Part shown: positions 34,590 to 46,619 of the stretch, in pieces
Layout of the letters: every line of letters starts with the position of its first letter
Numbering within the stretch: position 1 is the stretch's first letter
DNA from: Erinaceus europaeus
Lineage: Eukaryota; Chordata; Mammalia; Eulipotyphla; Erinaceidae
NCBI RefSeq assembly: GCF_950295315.1
Contig: NC_080162.1
Span: 72,695,729-72,759,728 of the forward strand
Reading direction: 5' to 3'
Length of the DNA stretch: 64,000 bases
Notes under the pieces: generated by a model
Database searches by the model: none
What the model was told of the DNA's origin: nothing
Seen by the model: only the letters and a program-made list of their open reading frames with translations
Translations under genes and position numbers: made by a program

Positions 34590-35215
34590 TTTTTTCATTC
34601 TGCTTTTATTTATTTTTGAATAGATAACACATTTACAGGATTCAAAAGATGAAAAAGAGGGTAGAATGAAAAGGAAGTCTCCCTAGTTCCCCCAGCCACA
34701 CAGTCCCCCTCCCTAGTCATTGTCAGGTTTCTTGTGCATCCTCTAGCAGGAAGTCTCTGTGAACACAAACATTTTACAGGATAAGGAGCTTCCGCTATAT
34801 AGTCTTCTGCATCCTGTTGCTTCACTTCAAAATATATCATGGAATTTGTTCCATATTGCTTTACTCTTTTGAATAGCTGCATAATATTCCATTTTAAAGC
34901 TCTCTTATAATGATCTAATCAGTCATCTTTTGAACTTATTTAGTTATTGGATAGAGACTATGAGAAATTGAGAGGGTAGGGGGAGATAGAGAGGTAAAGA
35001 GACAGAAAGACACCTGCATCACTGCTTCACCACTTTCAAGCTTTCCCCTGCAGGTGAGGACTAGGGACTTGAACTGGGGTCCGTGCACCTTATAACATGT
35101 GCATTTAACTTAGTGTACCACACCACCACCCAGCCCCTTAATCAGATCTACTGATGGACCTCTAGTTTTTTTCTAGTCTTTTGTAGTCATGATGTCACAA
35201 CAAATAATATACAGA
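34590..35215 (-). repeat. Ancient L1 3'-UTR remnant, split by a SINE
   Basis: Resembles an old mammalian L1 3' end on the minus strand (ttcaaaagatgaaaaagagg, gtttcttgtgcatcctctag, gaatagctgcataatattcc), resuming after the SINE at ctactgatggacctctag. Confidence 0.55.
34925..35145 (-). mobile_element. tRNA-derived SINE, family B
   Basis: gttattggatagagactatg, purine core, ctttcccctgcaggtgagga, head ending ccaccacccagcccc. Confidence 0.85.
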
Positions 35216-35417
35216 GACTGTTATGCCCAGACACTGAGGAACTGCTTTACTATTGCTATTGCTTATCTGGACCATAAGTGGGCCTGCAGACTTGGGACAG
35301 GCTGGGCTACTTTTACCTTGACTCCAGTGTCTGAATCAGAGTGATTTGTCTCAGGACTGGACTCAGTCATATGGCTGTCAGTTAATTGGTTACTGACTGG
35401 AGTTAAGAATTATCTTG

Positions 35418-35590
35418 GGAAGTAGGCAAGCTAGCTCACTAGAATAGTGTGCTTACATAAGAACCAGGTTCCAGCCATGCCTCCACTACACTAACAGAAA
35501 CTTTGGTACTGCAATGTCTTTCTCTCCATCATTACTTCTTTTTATCTGAAAAAAGTCAACCTGGAGTGGGAAAGCCCCAGTAGCTACTGA
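35418..35590 (+). mobile_element. Older SINE (family E)
   Basis: ggcaagctagctcactagaa, gaaccaggttccagccatgc, tatctgaaaaaagtcaacct. Confidence 0.6.
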
Positions 35591-35822
35591 AAATTAAAAA
35601 AAAAAATCCTGGGACCCAACTCAGTGATATCAAGACCGCTTGAATTTTTACAACAGACACCACATTTCAGCATAATCCTTTTATCCAATCAAGCCATGAA
35701 TAGGCCAGTCTCAAGAAATGAGGAAATGGAAACTGCCTCTCCAAGAAAGGAGTGCCAAAGCCTCGTTGCAAAGGGTGTGATGCAAAGGACGTGAGCTATT
35801 GTCATCATTAAAATATACTTAA

Positions 35823-36110
35823 GGGGGTCGGCGGTGACGCAGTGGGTTAAGCGCATGTGGCGCAAAGCGCAAGGACTGGCATAAGGATCCCGGTTGGAGC
35901 CCCCGGCTCTCCACCTGCAGGGGAGTCACTTCACAGGCGGTGAAGCAGGTCTGCAGGTGTCTGTCTTTCTCTCCCCCTCTCTGTCTTCCTCTCCTCTCTC
36001 CATTTCTCTCTGTCCTATCCAGCAACGAACAACATCAACAATGGCAATAATAATGACCACAACGAGGCTACAACAACAAGGGCAACAAAAGGGGGAAAAT
36101 AAAATAAAAT
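35823..36110 (+). mobile_element. tRNA-derived SINE, family A
   Basis: Complete and little diverged, with CpG-containing head (gcgcatgtggcgcaaagcgc). Exact 13-bp TSD aaaatatacttaa at 35810-35822 and 36111-36123. Confidence 0.95.
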
Positions 36111-36123
36111 AAAATATACTTAA

Positions 36124-37790
36124 ATGGAATTTTAATTTTAGTTTTTAATAGCTACAGAAAATGTGTGAAGAAGATAGTACAGAGGCTTCCTGTCTATGAA
36201 CCTGACTCCCCAACCCTGCACTCAATTTTCTGGTTAACTTCCTATAGAACTGTGCTACATTTGTCAAAATGAAAGAACCAATAGTGATATATCATAGTTA
36301 GCTACACTCCATACATTATCCAGGCTTTGTTAGTTTTGCCCTCATGTTTTTTGTTGTTACTTTCCCCATCTACAATACCATATTTTATTTGATCATCCTA
36401 TCTTCTTAGGTTGTGACAGACTCCTTGCTTTTGATGACATTGACAACTTTCATAAATGCTGGCCAAGTTAAGTGTTCCTCAATTTGGGGTTGCTGGTGTT
36501 CTTCTCTTAGACTGTAGTTATGGATTTTGAAGAAGAAGATCACAGAGAAGTGTCACTCTCAACACATGCAGCATGAGGACAAGCTATCAGAATTAGTAAT
36601 CGTTAATACTCTTTTCCTTAATCAGCTGGATAAGGAAGTGTTGGCCAGATTTCTACACTGGACCATTACTTTGTTGCCACATCCATGTGGTTCACTGTAA
36701 AGGGAAGTCCCTGTGTACAGCCCACAGAGGATGGGAGTTATCTCTACCTACTAGAGGGTGGGCAGTATCTATATGTTATTTGGCATTCTTTTTTCTTTCT
36801 ATATTCAATCATTTATTATCTAAGGACTCATCAATCTCTATTTCTACCCTTTGTTTTAACCACTTATACTATGTTGCTTTTGTTGTTACTCAGATTGTTC
36901 TGGCTTGGTGCAACTGGGACAAATGTTGGTTCTTGTGTCCTTTGACATTTTCTTAGATTCATTTTCCTTCTTCTTTCTGTTCTTTCTCTTCTTTCTTTTT
37001 GAGTACTGCCTTCTTTTCTGACACTATAAGAGCTCTAAGCTCACATATTGTATTCTCTGTCAACCTTAGATTCAGTCATTTCTTCAAGGCATATGTTTTT
37101 TTTTATTATTATTGGGAAATAGTATTAGAAACCAAGATCTGGGTACTGGGTGTGCTTGCTGCTACTGGGGTCTCACAGTGAGCAAAACTAGGAAATAAAT
37201 GTGTTAGTATCTCTACTCAACTAAATGTAAGTGCATGCTATTACCTCCAACTAGAATCCATTCACATAATTCATCCTATCCTATTTTTCTTGCTTATACC
37301 TTCTCTCTTCAACAGTTAGAAACCTGGCTCCCACCATCTGCCATTAATTTCCTTAATTGATCAGTTGTAGTATGCATGGACAGGTGTTCCAGAATTATCA
37401 GCCCAGACACCTATAAGATGTATCTTTTTGTTTTGTTTTTTGAGATGTATCTTTAAAAGCAATGGTATAGTGCTTACAAGCAGTTCTTTTAATTTTTTTC
37501 AGGGGTTTTGTTGTTATTGTTGCATTTTTGTTTCTAGTTATTTCTAAAGATGTTTAGATCTTTATACCCTTTAATGATATTACGTTATACATTTGTAACA
37601 TAGATTCTTTTACAAAGCCCACATGCATTAATAGTCATTCTTAGTGCTGTCAAGTTCTAGGAGTTTTGATAAATAAAAAGTCATATATACGCAACTACAG
37701 GGCCATACAGAATAGTTTCACGTCTCCTAAATGTCCACTGTGCTTCACCTAGTCAGCTACCTCTAACCTTTATCCCCATAGTAACTGTCT
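36124..37790 (-). repeat. Ancient L1 3' region, AT-rich
   Basis: Contains segments of old mammalian L1 3' ends on the minus strand (tcctatagaactgtgctaca, tcttttacaaagcccacatg, gggccatacagaatagtttc). Short open frames are by-products. Confidence 0.45.
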
Positions 37791-38606
37791 TTTTTTTTTT
37801 TTTTTAATTTCTTCATTGGGGAATTAATGTTTTACATTCGACAGTAAATACAATAGTTTGTACATGCATAACATTTCCCAGTTTTCCATATAACAATACA
37901 CTAGGACCCCACTAGGTCTTCTGCCATCCTTTTTGGACCTATATTCTCCCACCCCCCACCCCCACACCCCACCCCAGAGTCTTTTACTTTGGTGCAATAT
38001 GCCAATTCCCATTCAGGTTCTACTTGTGTTTGCTCTTCTGATCTTTTTTTTCAACTTCTGCCTGAGAGTAAGATCATCCCATATTCATCCTTCCATTTCT
38101 AACTTATTTCACTTAACATGAATTTTTCAAAGTTCATCCAAGATCGGCTAAAAACGGTGAACTCACCATTTTTTATAGCTGAGTAGTATTCCATTGCTCA
38201 GCCACCCTTGCTCAGCCACAACTTGCTCAGCCACTCATCTGTTGTTGGACACCTGGGTTGCTTACAGGTTTTGGCTATTACAAATTGTGCTGCTAAGAAC
38301 ATATGTGTACACAGATCTTTTTGGATGGGTGTGTTGGGTTCCCCAGGAGAGGAATTGCAGGATCATAGGGTAGGTCCATTTCTAGCCTTCTGAGAGTTCT
38401 CCAGACTTCCAGACTGTTCTCCACAGAGGTTGGACCAATTGACATTCCCACCAGCAGTGTAAGAGGGCTCCTTTGACCCCCACAACCTCTCCATCATTTG
38501 CTGCTACTACCTTTTCTGATATATGACATTCTCACAGGAGTGAAGTGGTATCTCATTGTTGTCTTTACTTGCATTTCTCTGACAATCAAAGACTTGGAGC
38601 ATTTTT

Positions 38607-39239
38607 TCATGTGTTTCTCAGTCTTTGGATCTCTTCTGTGGTGAATATTCTGTCCATGTCCTCTTCTTGTTTTTGGATGGGGTTATTTGTTTTCTTGTGG
38701 TTGAGTTTGGCAAACTCTTTATTTATTTTGGTTATTAACCTCTTGTCTGATGTGTGGCATGTAAAGATCTTCTCCCATTCTGTGAGGGGTCTCTTGGTTT
38801 GGGTATTCATTTCTTTTCCTGTGCAGAAGCTTTTTAATTTGATGTAGTCCCATAGGTTTATGCTTGCCTTAGTCCTCTTTCCCATAGGTTTATACTTGCC
38901 TTACTCTTCTTTGTAATTGGATTTGTTTCATTGAAACTTTACATCAGGCTCAACCTGACGCTGTTGACTGGCTACCGAAGAAGGGCAAACGATAGAAGAA
39001 GAATTGAAGATGTCTTTAAAATTTATGTGGAAAAGAGTTCTGCCAACATTTTCCTCTAAGTATCTGATAGTTTCTGTTATTACATTCAAGTCTGTGATCC
39101 ACTTGGAATTTACTTTTGTATTTGGTGAAATATAGTGGTTCAGTTTCATTCTTCTGCATGTTTCAACCCATTTTTTTCCAACACCATTTGTTGAAGAGAT
39201 TCTGCCTTCCCCATTTAATAGTCTGGGCACCTTTGTCAA
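38607..39239 (-). pseudogene. L1 ORF2 C-terminal fragment
   Basis: Two open pieces (38607-38885 and 38928-39239) encode the segment before the L1 C-terminal domain ([34 protein letters not shown]). Interrupted by the 67-bp insertion and by frame breaks. Confidence 0.8.
38936..39002 (+). mobile_element. 67-bp 3' fragment of the non-L1 LINE
   Basis: Last 60 bases of the LINE coding region, including the stop codon, plus a GAA tail, inserted in L1. TSD attgaa at 38930-38935 and 39003-39008; the uninterrupted L1 sequence is seen at 5716-5730 in reverse. Almost identical to 14360-14430 (two base changes). Confidence 0.9.
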
Positions 39240-39272
39240 AGATTAGATGTCCATATGTGTGGGGGCAACTGT

Positions 39273-40350
39273 TTTGGTTTTTCTTTTCTTTTCTTTTTTA
39301 CCACTATACTTCTTCTTAGTAATATAAATAAAGTTTAAAGACATTGTAACCTTTTTAGACTGGCTTCTTTCACTTAGATAATATGCATTTAAGATTCATC
39401 CACACTGTCCTATAGATTAACAGCATCTTCCTTTTGATCATTGAATACTATTCTACAGCATGACATACCACTGTTTACCCTACCCTCTATTAAAGAACAT
39501 CTTGGTTGCTTACAACTTTAATAGGAACATGAAGCTACTATAAATATTTGTGTGCAGGGTTTTGTGTGGATATACTATTTTTAATCAACTGCGTAAATAC
39601 CTAGCCATGTATTGCTGGGTCAGATGGTAACTCTATGATTACTTTGTAAGAAACTATCTTCCAAAAAAAAAAAAAGAAAGAAACTATCTTCCAAAAAACT
39701 GCCACTTTTCATTCCTGACAATGATGAATGAAGTTACTGTTCTTCTGCATCTTCCTCAGCACATGGTATTGTCAGAACTTTTTAATGCCTCCATTTTAAC
39801 AGTTAGGTAGAAGTTCATTTTAATTGGCATTCTATTTTAATTTGTATTTCCCTAGTCACAGATGATGCTAAAAATCTCTTTCATATGCTTATTTGCCACC
39901 TGTATGAAGTATTTGTTCTTAAGAAGCAGGCTTTTAATTTCTGTTTTCTTATTGTTTAGTATTAGTTCTTTGTGCATTATAGATAACACCTTTTATCAAA
40001 TGTGGGAATTTACAAATATTTATTCCCCTTTCCAAGGCCTATCTTTTCATCCTCTTGACATTATCTTTTACAGAGCAAGAATTTAATGAAATCCAACCTG
40101 TTATTATTATTTTTTCTTTCATGGATTGTATTTTTGGCATTATATCCAAAAATTCACAAACTAAAAGTTAACCAGATGCTTTCCTATATTTTGCTCTAAT
40201 ATTTTATTGTTTTTGTGCTTTACATGTAGCTAGGATTGTTTTGCTTTCATTTGAGTTGCTTTTCATATGAAACATAAAGTCTAGGTTCAAGAATCTCTTG
40301 TGCATATGAACATCTAGTTCCAACATATAATTTCCTTTTTTAAAAAAAAT
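39273..40350 (-). repeat. Ancient L1 remnant
   Basis: Old minus-strand L1: gattcatccacactgtccta, attgctgggtcagatggtaa, gtatttccctagtcacagat are typical order for reversed L1 ORF2/3' UTR. Strongly decayed. Confidence 0.6.
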
Positions 40351-40805
40351 TCATTAAGCTTATTTGGTGACTACAGATGCTATTCTAGAGAATCTTTTCC
40401 CATTAGAATCATAAACCTACTATAATTATTTTAAAATTCCCTGTCACTTCTCTCCAGTATAAGTTTTATCTGAATCTTCTAGTCTTGTCTTTTCATTTGT
40501 ATTTTTCTCTTGCCTTTGACATGTGTAGTAGGTTGAATAATGTATCTTGTTATAGAAAGATTATCCAGGTGGACTCTAAATACAACCCTGTGTATCCTTG
40601 CAAAAGAAAGCAAGGGAGAAGGCGATGTGATCATGGATAAAGTGATAGTGTGATCTGACCATAAGCCAAGTAATGTTAGCAGCTACCAGAAGCTGGAAGA
40701 GTTGAGGGAAAAATATGCCTTAGAACTTTCATAGTGGATACAGCTAATCCACAGAACAAGATAGAGAATATGCTTCCATTATTCAGTGGTAATTTATTAC
40801 AGCAC

Positions 40806-40879
40806 CCTCAAAACTTTACATCAGGCTCAACCTGACGCTGTTGACTGGCTATGGAAGAAGGGCAAACGCTAGAAGAAGA
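40806..40879 (+). mobile_element. 74-bp 3' fragment of the non-L1 LINE
   Basis: Same terminal segment as at 38936, plus a few more 5' bases, with GAAGAA tail. TSD acagcac at 40799-40805 and 40880-40886. Confidence 0.9.
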
Positions 40880-40920
40880 ACAGCACAATCAAAAAAACTG
40901 ATGATATGCCATATATTTAT

Positions 40921-40922
<2 letters not shown>

Positions 40923-40968
<46 letters not shown>

Positions 40969-40979
40969 GTGCGTGTGCA
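40923..40979 (+). repeat. (TG)n microsatellite
   Basis: About 28 TG-type units with a few GC interruptions. Confidence 0.97.
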
Positions 40980-41216
40980 TGAAACTCAACATACTGCTAT
41001 AGGCTCCAAAAGATTGTATGAGGACTGACATTAGCCTTACAAGGAAGTAGGCTGTATTTCATGCTTAGACAGCAAGTTCTTTGTGCCCTTGATTTTTCTT
41101 TCCTTTTGGCTTCTCTACATAGTGTCTTGTAGCTCTTCCTGCTGTAATCCACTGTTTTTATTGATATAATGGAGACATATTGGTATGGGGATAGAATGAT
41201 AGAAAGGGGGGCATTC

Positions 41217-42036
41217 ACTTTCCCGTATGCCTCTCCCAATCCATATCAAATAATATTGCATCTGCCGATCACAACCTAACCAACACAACGATGGCCACCT
41301 CAACATGCTTCACTTCAGACTGTGTCCAGAGACTTCACATGTGGAATGACAACCCTTCAGCTTCATTACTCGGGTGAGACCTTTCTTTTCATAGTATACT
41401 CTAATTCCATCTCAGGTGGTTCATTTTCTAACAAAGTCCCAAAACCTAAATATACACAAGTTTCTGTGAGAGAGAGCATATGTTCACACTTATCCATAAA
41501 CTACTGCAAAATATATACCTGAAAGCAGAAGTACACTAGAGTTTGCAGTGAGTACCCCCCTAACACTTACTCTCCACTATCCCAAGCTTTGGGTCCATGA
41601 TTGCTCAACAATTTGTTTGGCTTCACATGTTAACTCTCTTTTCAGTCACCAGGTTCCAGATGTCATCAGGATGCTGGCCAGGCTTCCCTGGACTGAAGAC
41701 CCCACCAATGTGTCCTGGAGCTCAGCTTCCCCAGAGACACACCCTACTAGGGAAAGATAGAGGCAGACTGGGAGTATGGACCGACCAGTCAACGCCCGTG
41801 TTCAGCAGGGAAGCAATTACAGAAGCCAGACCTTCTACCTTCTGCAACCCACAATGACCCTGGGTCCATGCTCCCAGAGGGATAGAGAATGGGAAAGCTA
41901 TCAGGGGATGGGGTGGGATACGGAGATTGGGTGGTGGGAATTGTGTGGAATTGTACCCCTCCTACCTTATGGTTTTGTTAATTAATCCTTTCTTAAATAA
42001 AAAAGAATAAATAAATAAATAACAACAACAAAAAAA
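41217..42036 (+). mobile_element. 1.1-kb retroposon copy F, 5'-truncated
   Basis: Matches the complete copy from about position 61990 to its A-rich end. TSD of 16 bp with one mismatch (41201-41216 and 42037-42052). Carries a long overlapping frame in the shared 3' module (41548-41985 region). Confidence 0.88.
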
Positions 42037-42307
42037 AGAAAGTGGGGCATTCTCTAATCATCTAAGGAATTATCAGTCTTTCTTGGGCTTGTCTCTGGGC
42101 GTGGCATTTGGAAGTGTTTTTGTTCCTCCTCTAGTGGTTCTTCTCCTAATACAACCCCCAGCCTACTTCCTCTGTTGTCTCTGGCATTAATACATCTTTA
42201 CTGAAATGAAACAGGAAGTTTGGCAAGAGCTGGAGGCATAGTTTTTTTTTTTCTTCTTACTTGGGATAAGGTCTCAACCCCCCCTTTAAAAATGTATTAT
42301 TATTATT

Positions 42308-42611
42308 TTAAAAATTTATTTATTTTTTAAAAAATACTTATTTACTCCCTTTTGTTGCCCTTGTTTTTTTTTTATTGTTGTGGGTATTATTGTTGTTGTT
42401 ATTGATGTCATCATTGTTGGATAGGACAGAGAGAAATGGAGAGAGAAGACAGAAAGGGGGAGAGAAAGAGAGACACCTGCAGACCTGCTTTACCGCTTGT
42501 GAAGCAACTCCCCTGCAGGTGGGGAGCTGCGGGCTTGAACCAGGATCCTTAACGCTGGTCCTAGCGCTTTGCACTATGTGTGCTTAACCTGCTGCGCTAC
42601 CACCTGGCTCC
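42308..42611 (-). mobile_element. tRNA-derived SINE, family A
   Basis: Poly(T)/TTATTT tail at left, cccttttgttgcccttgtt, core, head ending ctaccacctggctccc. Confidence 0.93.
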
Positions 42612-42803
42612 CTATTTTCTTTATTTATTGGATAGAAGCAGACAGAAATCAAGAACAATGAAAGGATAGAGAGGGAGAAAGACAGACACCTGTAACCTTG
42701 CTTCACCACTCATGAAGCTTTCCCCCTGCAGGTAGGGACTGGGGGCTTTAACCCAGTTCCTCGTGCATTGTAACTCAACCAGATATGCTGCCATCCAGCC
42801 CCA
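42612..42803 (-). mobile_element. tRNA-derived SINE, family B
   Basis: ttatttattggatagaagca, purine core, ctttccccctgcaggtaggg, head at right. Directly abuts the family A copy. Confidence 0.85.
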
Positions 42804-42805
42804 AA

Positions 42806-42925
42806 ATCCCTTTTTTTTTTTCTTCAACAGAGTATTGCTCAGATCTGTGCCAAGAATTGAATCTGGGACCTTTGTTGCCTCAGGTATGAAAAACTGTTTG
42901 TATAACCATTATGTATTTCCTCACC
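42806..42925 (-). mobile_element. Old SINE (family C)
   Basis: agtattgctcagatctgtgc, gaattgaatctgggaccttt, tataaccattatgtatttcc. Third SINE in a row. Confidence 0.65.
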
Positions 42926-43875
42926 CCACCCCATGCCCCAAAGTCTTTCCCTGGGAGAATAGGGGGGAGGTTCTGGAAGATTCCCTGTGGCTACTCTTTG
43001 CCCCACACCCCACCCAAACTTCCTGAAGCACTTTCCCAGTTCCTTCCCATTGGAAACTGGTAGGAACTGGTGAGAGAGACTCGTGGAGGGCAGAGCAGAG
43101 TAGAAAACTTCTCTCTGCCTTTAGCAAGTCATCAGAATTGAATTGCTATGTGTTCCTACGGACTAAAGGCAATGTTACAAATAAGCCAAACTTGGGTGGC
43201 TTACCTGTTTGGAGGCACCTGACTCCCCAGAACTTGGAGTGACAGTTTCCCTTGTAATCTCAGTTCTCTCATGGGTTTAAGAAAAGTCATTGATTTTCCA
43301 GCTTGTCCAACTTTTTCTTTATTTTAAGGACAAGAATGATGACTTTCAAACTCTTTATAGGTCAGAGTAACTATCGGGAGACCCTACTGTGGTCATTTCT
43401 GAAATCAAGTAAGAAATATTAAGGGTCACAAAATCATAAGACTGGAGTCCTGAAATTGTAAAGATTCTGGCACAGAGCCTCAGAGTTTTTGCAACTGGGG
43501 AATCAGAAATTCTATGTATAAATATTTCCCAGATTGAAAATCTCCATGGGCTCACCCCTGCTGCAGAGTAGCATGGCATAAAGCATTTCATATGATCTGG
43601 TCTGTTTCATTTCTCCAGTATAATTTCTCACCCCTACCTCACCTTCCACCCAATCTTGTTCCTACCCCCACTATTCACAGAATTATGAACTTAGTATCAC
43701 ACTCTGGCTTCCACTACTCATGTACTAAACTAATTAGGATTCTCCAGTGCACCTTGAACATTGCCTAGAATGTGGCAAACCCTCAACAAACAACTGCTGA
43801 TTTAATTAATGAATAATTACAGCACTCTTAGCACAACATGAGCACAGCACAGTATCAACAGTGGCCAACCCTGCT
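42926..43875. other. Unique non-coding DNA
   Basis: No coding exon or clear repeat. Confidence 0.35.
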
Positions 43876-43879
43876 TTGC

Positions 43880-44215
43880 AACTGAGTTTTGCCCGATACT
43901 CTGCCTGATGGCTTTGATGAGGCCTTTGTGTGACCCTTTGAGCCCCGAGTTTTTTCTCAACTGTAAAACAGTTTTAAGAAAGCACTTCCCTCATAGGATG
44001 GGTGAAATATAAATCGGGCTTAGCCAGTGCTTCTCCAAACACCTACCAAGCTGCACAGTAATCATGTGTTTAAGTGCCTGTTTCTGTCACTTGACTTGAG
44101 GGCAGGCACTGACTCTGATCTAGCTCTTTGCTCCAAGCACTCAACATCACTTAGACCTAGTATTGAATAAATATGAAGTAAATGCATGAAAAAAAGAAAT
44201 AAATGAATCTTGGAA
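43880..44215 (+). repeat. MIR- and L2-like remnants
   Basis: 43880-44000 resembles MIR (ctcaactgtaaaacagtttt). 44090-44190 resembles an L2 3' end (acttgagggcaggcactga, tattgaataaatatgaag). Confidence 0.45.
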
Positions 44216-45465
44216 TCCCAGTCTCATAATTTCACCTGTAAAAGCTGAGCCCCTCGTCTCACATAACTGCACAGATGGACGGATCTTAGCGCTCTGCCTT
44301 TCAAGGCTTTCAATCTTCTTGACTAGGACCCCCAGTCAGTAATAATACATTTGCTATTGCCATTCAGAGCAAACACACGCACATACACTGGGAGTTTCAA
44401 GAAATAATCCTTTCTCTTATTATGGAGGATAAACCTAGAGATTTCCTTTTCTCTTCTCTGCTGTGCTTTCCCTCTTCTTTTTATCTTTTCCAATTAAAAT
44501 AATATATATCGGTTTAGGTCCACCAAATTGGTTTTTATAACTCACAACTGCACTGTGGCTTATGTGTTGGAAAACACTTTGCTAGTCCCCTTGTACAGCC
44601 AAAATTTTTCTCCAGTCCCGCTAATGTTGAGTCCTATACTTGTACACCCTTCATGGAAGGAAGTTCTCCCCTCAGCATGCAAGGGGTTTCACTATTGGAC
44701 AGCATTAATTATTAGAAAGGCCTTCTTTCTCTGAAGCTGAAATAAACCATCCTGTAACTTCCCCACTATCTCTCTCTGTTTCTGTGCTCTCTAGCGAGCT
44801 GCTTCATCTTACTGGGTCCATGCCTCTGCCTACTATCTGCTTCCCACTAAATGCAGAAAGCCTACAGGCCAACATGAATTCACTTTCTGGGGCTAAGGCC
44901 TTGAATTTCACCCTTCTTCTCCCATCATCGTGTTTGCTTGCTTTCACTGGGGGGTGGAGGTCACTGGAGCCAATTCAGGATCAGTGCCTGATGTCTCCAT
45001 GTCTGGGACAGAGGGATTTATTGGGACCATGTGGAAGTGATATTAAGGGGTCTGGGGTTGGTGAGAGGTGGTGCTTGGGCTATCAGGGACTCAGATGCCA
45101 CAAAATGGTCCTGAAAGTGTCATCTAGCCTGTAGCAAAAGGAAGAAGCCTCCTATCCCTTGAATCACACTTGATACCACCAGCAAAGGCCATAATCAGCA
45201 ATACCCCATGCAAACAGAGCATGTAAGAAACCCTATTCAAAAACAGAGTGTTTCAACATAGTGCTAGCAGTGTCTGGTGTGGTTCCCCTGAGATTGGGTT
45301 CCTGTGCCCCTGCAGAGGGTAAGCATCCATGGCATAGACCCTGGCACAGTGCCTGAGAAGCTGGCTCAACAGACCATCTACGTGTGAGGTCTGGGCTGCA
45401 AACCCAAGTGTAGGAACTGAATCCAGGCTGTGGTTATTCAAAAGAGGATCCTCAGAAATCACCTG
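44216..45465. other. Unique non-coding DNA
   Basis: A frame of 116 codons (44784-45134) has no recognisable domain. No gene called. Confidence 0.35.
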
Positions 45466-45469
45466 GCCC

Positions 45470-45565
45470 ACTTTCATGCCCTATTATGGAACCTGAGGTC
45501 CAGAGAGCTGGCCCCAGTCACTCTGCAAGAGTGGCTGAGCAAGAATTCAACCCCAGTTTTGGGTA
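45470..45565 (-). repeat. MIR-like remnant
   Basis: tggaacctgaggtccagaga, gtggctgagcaagaattcaa on the minus strand. Confidence 0.45.
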
Positions 45566-45650
45566 TCTCTTCTCTTTTCCTCCCACTCTTTTTGCTCTTT
45601 TCTTTCTGGAGCTGGTCTCTGGTGTAGGCTCTTTAGAAACCATTCGTATA

Positions 45651-45869
45651 GGGAGCTGGGTGGTAGCGCAGCGGGTTAAGCACATGTGGCGCAAAGTGCA
45701 AGGACCAGCCCCTGGCTCCCAACCTGCAGGGGAGTTACTTCACAAGCGGTGGAGCAGGTCTGCAGGTGTCTATCTTTCTCTCCCCCTCTCTGTCTTCCTC
45801 TCCTCTCTCCATTTCTCTCTGTCTTATCCAACAGTGACATCAATAACAACAATAAAAATTAAAAAAAAA
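45651..45869 (+). mobile_element. tRNA-derived SINE, family A, internally shortened
   Basis: Head and core present, but about 20 bp around box B are missing (accagcccctggctcccaac) and the AAC part is short. TSD attcgtata/attcatata at 45642-45650 and 45870-45878. Confidence 0.9.
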
Positions 45870-46008
45870 ATTCATATACTGACAATTTGCAAATTCTTTT
45901 CCTAGCTCAATCTCTTCCCTAGGTTCCAGATTCCTCTATCTAGATATCTACAGCTGCAGTAGTCTGTGGCTTCTTCCTATCTTCTTGATTCCTTCCTTGC
46001 CCTACTTT

Positions 46009-46190
46009 TTTTTTTATATTTATTTTATTTATTTATTCACGTTTTGTTCCCCTTGTTGTTTTATTGTTGTAGTTATTATTGTTGTTGTCGTTGTTGGATA
46101 GGACAGAGAGAAATGGAGAGAGGAGGGGAAGACAGAGAGGAGGAGAGAAAGATAGACACCTGCAGACCTGCTTCACCACCTGTGAAGCAT
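46009..46190 (-). mobile_element. tRNA-derived SINE, family A, 5'-truncated
   Basis: Lacks the tRNA head. TSD cttgccctacttt at 45996-46008 and 46191-46203. Confidence 0.88.
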
Positions 46191-46489
46191 CTTGCCCTAC
46201 TTTAAAAAAAAATTTTTTTAAATATTTATTTATTTTTTTTTGTTGCCCTTCTTGTTTTTTGTTGTAGTTATTATTTTTGTTGTTATTGATGTTGTCATTG
46301 CTAGATAGGACAGAGAGAAATGGAGAGAGGAGGGGAAGACAGAGAGGGGGAGAGAAAGATAGGCACCTCAGGATCTGCTTCACTGCTTGTGAATCAACTC
46401 CCCTGCAGGTGGGGAGTCGGGGGCTCAAACCAGTGTTGGTATGCATGAGACCCCTTCTGTTTCATTGGTTTAATACCCCCTGCTTAACA

Positions 46490-46555
46490 CTGTATTCTAT
46501 TTACATAATCACTGTATTCTATTTACATAACCACTTCATTCTATTTACATAATCG
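46490..46555 (+). repeat. 23-bp repeat, three units, in LTR
   Basis: Units built on cactgtattctatttacata; spacing 22-23 bp. Confidence 0.9.
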
Positions 46556-46584
46556 CCGTTAACAAGCACCACACTCCCTCCAGG

Positions 46585-46619
46585 GCATTGGTGGTTTAGT
46601 GGTAGAATTCTCACCTGCT
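46585..46619 (+). other. tRNA-Gly 5'-half-like segment in LTR
   Basis: About 34 bases match mammalian tRNA-Gly(GCC) from its first base to the anticodon loop with two substitutions (recalled sequence, compared by eye). Box A is included. No T arm, box B or 3' half follows, so it is not a tRNA gene. Confidence 0.7.

Larger units (their letters stand above)
37799..39266 (-). mobile_element. L1 LINE, 5'-truncated, young
   Basis: Reverse complement of the 3' UTR (37800-38000) and ORF2 C-terminal third, inserted in old L1. Possible short TSD aactgt at 37793-37798 and 39267-39272. It contains a tandem duplication of about 33 bp (38849-38915, cccataggtttat... twice) and the 67-bp LINE fragment at 38936. 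Confidence 0.9.

Noticed and set aside
44784..45134. 116-codon frame with hydrophobic start
   Set aside because: Composition looks random, with no relation to neighbouring features.
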